Source of the DNA: DATLYT01 sp035574455
GTDB lineage: Bacteria; Bacteroidota; Ignavibacteria; UBA10030
NCBI GenBank assembly: GCA_035574455.1
Contig: DATLYT010000061.1
Span: 1 to 5,265, forward strand
Reading direction: 5' to 3'
Length of the DNA: 5,265 nucleotides
The notes beneath the pieces were generated by a model. That model searched no databases. It was given only the letters and a program-made list of their open reading frames with translations, and had not been told where the DNA came from. Of this stretch, positions 1 to 4,424 are shown piece after piece (the stretch's first letter is position 1; the number at the start of each line of letters is the position of its first letter). Made by a program: the position numbers and the translations under genes.

Positions 1-1116
1 ATCGAGACCCTCGGCTCCTCCCCATGCGAATGATGGAATGTATTTGGGAGGAAATCCGGCGCCGAAGATGTTGCATGACACGCCGACGACAGTTCCCGAG
101 TTGAACATTGTGTTGATGCCGCTCTTGGAATGATCGCCCATGAAAAGCCCGACAAACATCGAGGCGCTGTCAACTTCTCGCCCGTTGATGAACACACGGA
201 TGGAACTGTAGTTGTTCTTCAAGTCGCTGGTGTTGGTATCGGCACCGAGATTGCACCACATGCCAATGTACGAATGACCGAGGAATCCATCGTGTTGCTT
301 GTTGGAATAGGAGTGAATGATGCTCGCTTCTACTTCTCCGCCCACTTTGCAGCCTTCACCCAAGCTGGTGTTGCCGTAGATCTTTGCCCCGGCTTTGATG
401 AGCGTACCGTCGCCGATGAATGCGGGGCCCTCAATAACGGCATTCGGCATGATCACGACGTTACGTCCGATATAAATAGGACCTTCCTCTGCGTCCAGCA
501 CAACACCGGGCTTGACAACGGCGCCCTCTCCGATGAAAATGTCCTTCTTGTTGATGAGATGAGCGCCGCCGTGGACTTTTCCTCGGATGAGCTTCTTCTT
601 CCTTTCCATCAATTGCCCGAAATCCCGTACCACTTCCTCGCCGTTTCGATTCACGAGGTCCCACGGATATTCGATCAGCGGAACGTCAACAGGTATGCGC
701 GGCAGTTTACCGAAGTGATCGGGGTCCATAGCTTCAGAGAGATCGTGACCGACTGAGGTTCGCGTTGTGCTCCGAATGCGGACCGCAACAACCGTATCGC
801 CTGAAAGATAGATTGCCTCTTCGCCTTCAAGGGGAATCTTCCGTGCAAACTGTTCATCCGCAAGCACACGCCCGTTGATCAGCAGAGCCGACGCGGCATG
901 CAGTTCCTCTACGGCAACGCCGGGATTCTGCTGCTTGACGATTTCAGCAAGGTAGGGCCTGCACAATAACGCCGAGACTGCAGTGGGATAGGCTCGTGCA
1001 AGCTTCTCTCTCAGCGTCATGATGCCGCACCTGAGGTCGTACACCGGACGCGTGTACGCCAAAGGAAGAAGTTTGGTGTACTGCGGATCCTCAAAGATGC
1101 AGATCGTCGAGTTCAT
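1..1116 (-). CDS. GlmU-like sugar-1-phosphate nucleotidylyltransferase/acetyltransferase (alternate bacterial GlmU type), 3' end outside window
   Basis: The frame is open from an ATG at 1116 to the left edge, giving 372 residues without a stop; the C-terminus is missing. The start MNSTICIFEDP, followed by LPLAYTRPVYDLRCG (about residues 17-31), matches the N-terminal signature of the 'alternate GlmU' family of Bacteroidetes-type bacteria (TIGR03991 as I recall it). The canonical GlmU LAAGxGTRM loop is absent. From about residue 190 to the edge, hexapeptide-type repeats (IGEGAVVKPGVVL, IYIGRNVVIMPNAVIEG, FIGDGTLIKAGAKI) form a left-handed beta-helix. H281 in GHSYIGMWCNLGADT lies where canonical GlmU has its acetyltransferase catalytic histidine (HLTYLGD). 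By family, it would make UDP-GlcNAc or a related sugar nucleotide in the cytoplasm for wall or polysaccharide synthesis; the exact substrate is not shown. Family members are usually about 390-410 residues, so roughly 20-40 are missing. An AAGGA (1129-1133) lies 12 bases before the start, slightly far. Confidence 0.93.
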   Translation of the reverse strand, partial: MNSTICIFEDPQYTKLLPLAYTRPVYDLRCGIMTLREKLARAYPTAVSALLCRPYLAEIVKQQNPGVAVEELHAASALLINGRVLADEQFARKIPLEGEEAIYLSGDTVVAVRIRSTTRTSVGHDLSEAMDPDHFGKLPRIPVDVPLIEYPWDLVNRNGEEVVRDFGQLMERKKKLIRGKVHGGAHLINKKDIFIGEGAVVKPGVVLDAEEGPIYIGRNVVIMPNAVIEGPAFIGDGTLIKAGAKIYGNTSLGEGCKVGGEVEASIIHSYSNKQHDGFLGHSYIGMWCNLGADTNTSDLKNNYSSIRVFINGREVDSASMFVGLFMGDHSKSGINTMFNSGTVVGVSCNIFGAGFPPKYIPSFAWGGAEGLD

Positions 1117-1155
1117 TCGTCGGTTGTTTCCTTGTTCCGAGAAGGTTGACCACGA

Positions 1156-1163
1156 CAAATGTA
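1156..1163 (-). promoter_or_regulatory. possible -7 promoter element of the GlmU-like gene
   Basis: On the minus strand the sequence is TACATTTG, an exact match to the Bacteroidetes -7 consensus TAnnTTTG. It would place a transcript start about 30-35 bases before the ATG at 1116. No TTG lies at the expected -33 distance; the nearest is only 13 bases upstream. The call therefore rests on one element and depends on the organism using this promoter type. Confidence 0.25.
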
Positions 1164-1272
1164 CGAAGAATTCTCTCAAAAACCGTCAGGAACGCATAGG
1201 CTTACCATCGATGACGTGAACGGAGTGCGCGGAACTTCGCCCACAGTCACGTCGTATGATGGGTTGACAACC

Positions 1273-1277
1273 AAGGA
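1273..1277 (+). promoter_or_regulatory. ribosome binding site that fixes the start of the 63-residue membrane protein
   Basis: AAGGA lies 7 bases before the ATG at 1285, an ideal spacing. The same frame is open further upstream to an ATG at 1159, but those 42 extra codons encode a polar, unremarkable stretch and that ATG has no matching ribosome binding site. The short start is therefore preferred. Confidence 0.7.
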
Positions 1278-1284
1278 CACCAAC

Positions 1285-1476
1285 ATGCTGAACCTTCTCC
1301 TGTGGCTGCTCCTGCTGGCAGTATGCTGGCCGCTTGCGCTGATCGCTCTGTTCCTCTACCCGCTGGTGTGGGTGCTGGCAATCCCGTTCCGTCTGGTCGG
1401 CATCACAGTCACTGCCTTGCTAGAGCTTCTCAAGGCATTATTCCTGATGCCCGCGCGGGTGCTGCGAGGACGGTGA
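1285..1476 (+). CDS. small hydrophobic membrane protein, 63 residues, function unknown
   Basis: The protein begins MLNLLLWLLLLAVCWPLALI and is nearly all hydrophobic: roughly residues 2-36 can form one long or two short helices broken by P16 and P27. A second hydrophobic amphipathic stretch (residues about 38-56) follows, and the end is basic (ARVLRGR). There is no signal cleavage site and no catalytic motif. The composition (Leu, Trp, Pro, Val) and a well-placed AAGGA support a real gene despite its size. I have the impression that short proteins with this LLWLLLL...CWPLAL...YPLVW...PFRLVG pattern recur as conserved hypotheticals in many bacteria, but I cannot verify that here. It is the only plus-strand gene in the window. 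It is transcribed divergently from the GlmU-like gene and its stop lies 8 bases from the stop of the convergent YbaK-type gene. Location in the inner membrane is inferred from composition; no function is proposed. Confidence 0.7.
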   Translation: MLNLLLWLLLLAVCWPLALIALFLYPLVWVLAIPFRLVGITVTALLELLKALFLMPARVLRGR

Positions 1477-1484
1477 GGGCAGAG

Positions 1485-1988
1485 TCAGCTGATACCTTCA
1501 TCGTAGAGATCAGCACGGACTTTTCGTTCGACGGTGAACTTGAGGATCCGCGGCTTCACCAATTGTTCAAAGTCCTTGTACGCCATACGCACGAGTTCCC
1601 GATGCGTTCCGCCGTTGAAGGCAATCTGCTCATCCGCCTGAAGCGTGTCGGCAACGATGACATCCATGTTAAACAGATTGCCAAATGGCGGCATTGCCCC
1701 TACCTCGCACTCCGGAAAGAGGTTATTGAACTCGCTTTCCGTTGCCAGAACCACAGAGCTTGCCCCCAGCGCCTTCCGCAGCATCGACATGTCAATCATC
1801 TGCGAGGCGGGTAGTACCACCATCGTAGGCTTTCCATCGACCTTCACGATCACCGTCTTTGCCACTTCCTTTCCGGGAATGTGGGCCGACACCGCAACCT
1901 CGCGCGCCGTAAACGCTTGCGAGTGATGAATCACGACGTACTTTACGCCGTTCTGATCGAGATAGTCCATTAATCTCTTAAGCACCAT
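1485..1988 (-). CDS. YbaK/EbsC-type aminoacyl-tRNA deacylase
   Basis: This 167-residue protein spans a complete YbaK/aminoacyl-tRNA synthetase-associated domain (about residues 8-145). The N-terminal part GVKYVVIHHSQAFTAREVA and the segment PGKEVAKTVIVK carry the lysine (K44) that matches the catalytically important Lys of YbaK. Other family landmarks are a VLPASQ strand (58-63), GAMPPFGN (97-104) and NGGTHRELV (125-133). Family members act in trans to hydrolyse mischarged tRNAs (for example Cys-tRNA-Pro or Ala-tRNA-Pro) in the cytoplasm. Which tRNA this one edits cannot be read from the sequence, so no gene symbol is given. The C-terminus (about 146-167, rich in K, R, D, E) extends somewhat beyond the core domain. 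The start is secure: AAGGAGGG at 1993-2000 sits 4 bases before the ATG. The upstream secreted-protein gene ends 56 bases away on the same strand with no terminator seen, so co-transcription is likely, although no functional link is evident. Confidence 0.92.
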   Translation of the reverse strand: MVLKRLMDYLDQNGVKYVVIHHSQAFTAREVAVSAHIPGKEVAKTVIVKVDGKPTMVVLPASQMIDMSMLRKALGASSVVLATESEFNNLFPECEVGAMPPFGNLFNMDVIVADTLQADEQIAFNGGTHRELVRMAYKDFEQLVKPRILKFTVERKVRADLYDEGIS

Positions 1989-2044
1989 AGAGCCCTCCTT
2001 CTGAGTTGTGGTGATGTGTCTTGTCGTTTCGCTGAAAGAATCTT

Positions 2045-2614
2045 CTATTGTGGTTGAACCGTGCTCGCCGGTCGTACCGAGAGCTCAAGTGCATCAAAAT
2101 GAATGTACGACCCCTCATGAAGAGACTCCCCTTCAGGAGCGATCAGCGTCAGAACCAGATCAATTGTTCTGGCTCCTGAGGGGAGTCGAGTGTTGAGCGT
2201 AAACGGAACGAACTCGCTCGATGAACGTGTCAGGTAATGCTCGCATGTCGCTATAGTGCTTTCCGATTTCGATTTCACATCGATGCTCACAAAGCCCGCA
2301 TCCTTGCCAACAGACTTCAAGAGATACGCGCCGCTAAGCTGCAGGTCACCTGCAACGACTGGGATGTTTTTCTGCCGCACGAGTCCCGCCATCATCGTGC
2401 CGGAGAGATTCTTCACCTCGCAGCGTACTGACGTCTTACCGGATGAACTCACCGTCGAGGACGAAACAACTACAAGCATCGAAGGGATATTGTTGGTCTC
2501 CCAGTTCTGCGGTTCACCTCCAACAAACTTCTCAAAATCACCGTTCTTCAGAAGGTTACGTTCCCCCATCAGCATTGTCACCGCAAAAACAAGGGAATAG
2601 AGAGCAGCCTTCAT
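2045..2614 (-). CDS. small secreted protein with carbohydrate-binding-module-like (CBM4/9-type) beta-sandwich
   Basis: From the ATG at 2614 this is 189 residues. Residues 1-17 (MKAALYSLVFAVTMLMG) form a signal peptide with one Lys and a hydrophobic core; no lipobox cysteine is present, so a soluble exported protein is expected. The mature part opens with NLLKNGDFE (20-28) followed by P-x-N-W, and closes with YIHFDALELSV (170-180). This pairing marks jelly-roll/galactose-binding-like domains of the CBM_4_9 class, often attached to secreted enzymes. Here the domain stands alone with no catalytic module, and the last nine residues look like an unstructured tail. Two cysteines (C65, C124) could form a disulfide after export. 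The ligand is unknown; binding to a sugar polymer is inferred from the fold type only. It lies just downstream of an intrinsic terminator (2636-2672), so it needs its own promoter or readthrough, and it is followed by the YbaK-type gene after 56 bases. Confidence 0.75.
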   Translation of the reverse strand: MKAALYSLVFAVTMLMGERNLLKNGDFEKFVGGEPQNWETNNIPSMLVVVSSSTVSSSGKTSVRCEVKNLSGTMMAGLVRQKNIPVVAGDLQLSGAYLLKSVGKDAGFVSIDVKSKSESTIATCEHYLTRSSSEFVPFTLNTRLPSGARTIDLVLTLIAPEGESLHEGSYIHFDALELSVRPASTVQPQ

Positions 2615-2623
2615 CTTCACCAT

Positions 2624-2630
2624 CTCCTTT
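2624..2630 (-). promoter_or_regulatory. ribosome binding site that decides the start of the beta-sandwich protein
   Basis: AAAGGAG ends directly against an ATG at 2623, which leaves no spacer for initiation there. The next in-frame ATG at 2614 is 9 bases from the GGAG, a normal spacing. The start at 2614 is therefore chosen, dropping three residues (MVK) compared with the longest frame. Confidence 0.65.
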
Positions 2631-2635
2631 CTGCC

Positions 2636-2672
2636 AAATAAAAAATCCCAACCACGTATGTGTGATTGGGAT
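2636..2672 (-). terminator. intrinsic (rho-independent) terminator on the minus strand
   Basis: On the minus strand the arms ATCCCAATCAC (2672-2662) and GTGGTTGGGAT (2655-2645) form an 11-bp stem with one G-U pair and a six-base loop. A run of five T, an A and three more T follow directly. It ends transcription from the right and lies 22 bases before the start of the beta-sandwich protein gene. It could serve the permease gene, whose stop is about 210 bases upstream, or a short transcript starting in that gap. Confidence 0.8.
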
Positions 2673-2793
2673 AGGATGCGCGCTGGTAACGCTCACTCTC
2701 GGTTGTGAGCCGGGCACGTACAGGCGTCGTGTGTCGCGCCGCCGATGACCGCTTGCCGACACCATATGTTTTCCTCAGCACTGATGAGCTTCC
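2640..2793 (-). ncRNA. candidate structured small RNA or leader between permease and beta-sandwich gene
   Basis: The stretch between the permease stop (2883) and the terminator has no convincing protein. It holds three hairpins in a row on the minus strand: GTGTCG/CGACAC (2757-2762 with 2731-2736), GCTCAC/GTGAGC (2705-2710 with 2691-2696), and the terminator stem. A promoter-like pair sits just upstream (2800-2828), so a transcript of about 150 bases ending at the terminator is possible. No known riboswitch or small RNA family was recognised. An ATG at 2765 with GAGG seven bases before it opens a 69-codon frame that runs through the terminator and into the next gene; this could be a leader peptide or chance. 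The stretch may equally be plain 3' untranslated sequence of the permease transcript. Confidence 0.25.
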
Positions 2794-2799
2794 ACAGGA

Positions 2800-2828
2800 A
2801 ATGTACGGCAAGAAACAAGCATTTTCAA
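2800..2828 (-). promoter_or_regulatory. candidate promoter upstream of the terminator region
   Basis: On the minus strand TTGAAA (2828-2823) and TACATT (2805-2800) are separated by exactly 17 bases: 5 of 6 and 4 of 6 matches to the sigma-70 boxes. Read as a Bacteroidetes-type promoter, TTG and TACATTTC (one mismatch to TAnnTTTG) are 20 bases apart, also acceptable. A transcript would start near 2793 and meet the terminator at about 2640. Confidence 0.3.
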
Positions 2829-2847
2829 CAGAGCTCTGGGCTCACGG

Positions 2848-2870
2848 ACTCGCAATGAGATACTGCGAGT
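2848..2870 (-). repeat. short perfect inverted repeat just after the permease stop
   Basis: ACTCGCA (2848-2854) and TGCGAGT (2864-2870) are perfect inverted copies with a nine-base loop. The hairpin begins 12 bases downstream of the permease stop codon. No T-run follows on the minus strand, so it is not an intrinsic terminator by itself. It may stabilise the 3' end of the permease message. Confidence 0.45.
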
Positions 2871-2882
2871 TCTACCTTGTCC

Positions 2883-4181
2883 CTAATGCGGTGCGACGGC
2901 AAAGAATACCAACGAAAGCAGAGCCAGAGCCCACATTCCAGCCCGAATCTGCCTGGCATTCCCGGTCGCCAACTTGAAGAGAGGATACGTGACGAAGCCT
3001 GCAGTCATGCCGACACCGATATTGAATGTGAAGACCATGAGAATGATCGTTACGAATGCCGGGACTAACTCTGTCATATCATTGAATGGAATGTTCTTGA
3101 TGGGCTCAAGCATCAGCAATCCCACGATGATCAGAGCGGGTCCGTAGGCATGCGCCGGAATCACGACAAACAGAGGTGTGAAGAACAACCCTGCGAGAAA
3201 CAGGAGTGCGACGACCACGGAGGTAAATCCCGTGCGTCCGCCCGCCTCGATGCCTGCTGCGGATTCGATGTAAGCACCTGTTGTCGTTGTGCCCAGCACC
3301 GCCGCTACCGAGGTTGCCACGGCATCGGTCAGCATCGGTTTTTCGATTTCGGGGAGATTCCCGTTTTTGTCTAGAAGGTTTGCCCGGACCGACAGCCCGT
3401 AGAGCGTTGCGAGCGTATCAACAAATACCATGACAAAGACCGTAAGGATTACAGGAAACATCCCCCACTGTAACGCTCCTTCAAAGTCCAGTTTGAAGGC
3501 GATCTCGCCGATGCCTGCCGGTGAACTGACGATTTTCTCCGGGAAGGGCGTAATGCCGAGCAGCACCGAGAGAAGAGTCACTGCCAGAATGCCAATGATG
3601 ATTGCGCCGCGTACTCCGCGCATCATCATCCATGCGATGGAAAGGAACCCAACGATAGAAAGCAGTACGGTAGGACTGCGGAAGTCGCCCATCTTCACCG
3701 GCGCGCCTGCAACGCCCAGCGTAACAATTCCCGTCTCGTTCAATCCGATGAACGTGAGAAACAGCCCAATGCCAACGGCAAAGCTGTTCTTGAGCGATGC
3801 GGGAAGCGCCTCGGCAAGGTATGTTCGAACTCCCATAACAGTAAGAATGGCAAACAGCACACCGCTGATGAACACAGCCGCAAGCGCCGCTTGCCAGGAG
3901 TAGCCCAACACACCCACTACGGTGAATGCAACAAACGCGTTCTCGCCCATCAGGGGAGCGACCGCGAAAGGACGCTTTGCGTACAATCCCATCACCAACG
4001 TGCCGAAGGCGGCCGCAAGAATCGTCGCCGTAACGGTCGCAGCGCGAGGAATGCCCGCCGCCTCGAGGATCGCCGGATTGACGATGATGATGTATGCCAT
4101 CGTCACGAACGTGGTTAATCCTGCAAGGATTTCCCGCGCGTACGATGTGTCGGCCTGGTCGAACTGAAAATAGCGTTTCAT
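2883..4181 (-). CDS. AzgA/PbuG-type (NCS2, COG2252) purine permease
   Basis: This full-length, 432-residue inner-membrane transporter has about 12-14 hydrophobic segments, as expected for the family. The N-terminus SYAREILAGLTTFVTMAYII (13-32) with VNPAIL after it is the hallmark of the guanine/hypoxanthine/adenine permease group. APLMGENAFVAF (75-86) is the TM3 motif. VFVDTLATLYG (252-262), the loop LLDKNGNLPEIEKPMLTDA (269-287), GTTTTGAYIESAAGI (297-311) and AGGRTGFTSVVVALLFL are strongly family-like, with D255 and E306 at conserved substrate-site positions. It most likely imports a purine base with protons; which base cannot be read. In TM3 the common GLNAF is GENAF, a variant I associate with a subfamily. 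The ATG at 4181 gives the typical family N-terminus, but no Shine-Dalgarno precedes it (the upstream bases are pyrimidine-rich), unlike most genes here. It appears to be transcribed alone, bounded by terminators at 4310-4337 and 2636-2672. No purine riboswitch was recognised upstream. Confidence 0.95.
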   Translation of the reverse strand: MKRYFQFDQADTSYAREILAGLTTFVTMAYIIIVNPAILEAAGIPRAATVTATILAAAFGTLVMGLYAKRPFAVAPLMGENAFVAFTVVGVLGYSWQAALAAVFISGVLFAILTVMGVRTYLAEALPASLKNSFAVGIGLFLTFIGLNETGIVTLGVAGAPVKMGDFRSPTVLLSIVGFLSIAWMMMRGVRGAIIIGILAVTLLSVLLGITPFPEKIVSSPAGIGEIAFKLDFEGALQWGMFPVILTVFVMVFVDTLATLYGLSVRANLLDKNGNLPEIEKPMLTDAVATSVAAVLGTTTTGAYIESAAGIEAGGRTGFTSVVVALLFLAGLFFTPLFVVIPAHAYGPALIIVGLLMLEPIKNIPFNDMTELVPAFVTIILMVFTFNIGVGMTAGFVTYPLFKLATGNARQIRAGMWALALLSLVFFAVAPH

Positions 4182-4191
4182 GGAAGGTGAA

Positions 4192-4237
4192 ATGATACGA
4201 GTGAATTCAGAGGAGTCTAATTGCAGCTTATGATACG
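4192..4237. repeat. pair of 8-base direct repeats upstream of the permease
   Basis: ATGATACG occurs at 4192-4199 and 4230-4237 (CGTATCAT read toward the permease), 38 bases apart, in the short leader of the permease gene. The spacing and position suit an operator pair, but eight-base repeats also arise by chance. A TTGACC at 4254-4249 on the minus strand could be a -35 box; no good -10 lies at the right distance. Confidence 0.25.
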
Positions 4238-4250
4238 GATTTGGGAGTGG

Positions 4251-4394
4251 TCAATCAAACACAGGCAGGGTCAACGCACGAAACACATTGCGGTGAAATC
4301 CCGCACAACAAAAAAGGGCGAGTCGCGAGACTCGCCCTACAGTAATGAAAACGAATAGGCTAATGAATGCAACTCTGTACACTTCTTTGGGCAT
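4251..4394 (-). CDS. short open frame with signal-like start, running through a terminator (doubtful)
   Basis: An ATG at 4394 is preceded by GGAG at the ideal distance of 8 bases, and another ATG lies two codons earlier. The 47-codon frame begins MPKEVYRVAFISLFVFITV, which resembles a signal anchor. It then enters the perfect terminator hairpin at codon 20, so any message would usually end inside the frame. It starts 30 bases after the stop of the propeller gene. It could be a leader peptide, the remnant of a lost gene, or chance. No homology is recognised. Confidence 0.15.
   Translation of the reverse strand: MPKEVYRVAFISLFVFITVGRVSRLALFCCAGFHRNVFRALTLPVFD
4310..4337 (-). terminator. strong intrinsic terminator on the minus strand
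   Basis: A perfect 9-bp GC-rich stem (GGGCGAGTC with GACTCGCCC, four-base loop) is followed on the minus strand by six T. No T-run exists on the other side, so it works in one direction. It closes the propeller gene, whose stop codon is about 88 bases upstream, and insulates the permease gene from it. Confidence 0.92.
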
Positions 4395-4424
4395 GTTCAT
4401 ATCTCCACTCAATAACTACTATCC

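Noticed and set aside
130..756. 208-codon open frame on the plus strand
   Set aside because: It lies entirely opposite the GlmU-like gene, which shows clear family motifs and hexapeptide repeats in the minus frame; this is an antisense shadow.
1264..1269. TTGACA, a perfect -35 box on the plus strand
   Set aside because: A -10 box at normal distance would fall at or inside the start codon of the membrane protein gene (1285), and no TATAAT-like sequence is there.
1450..1459. CCCGCGCGGG palindrome near the end of the small membrane protein gene
   Set aside because: It has no loop and no T-run, lies within coding sequence, and is expected now and then in GC-rich codons; not called a terminator.
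1302..1814. 170-codon open frame on the plus strand
   Set aside because: It overlaps the small membrane protein in another frame and then runs antisense to the YbaK-type gene; no ribosome site and no family features.
2705..2977. 90-codon plus-strand frame crossing the permease 3' end
   Set aside because: It overlaps the permease coding region and the hairpins downstream of it, and its product has no recognisable features.
3430..3903. 157-codon open frame on the plus strand
   Set aside because: It is antisense to the permease, whose translation is strongly family-like over its full length.
4182..4309. Possible purine riboswitch upstream of the permease
   Set aside because: The conserved core and three-way-junction pattern of the purine riboswitch were not seen on the minus strand, and the only terminator lies on the far side, belonging to the propeller gene.
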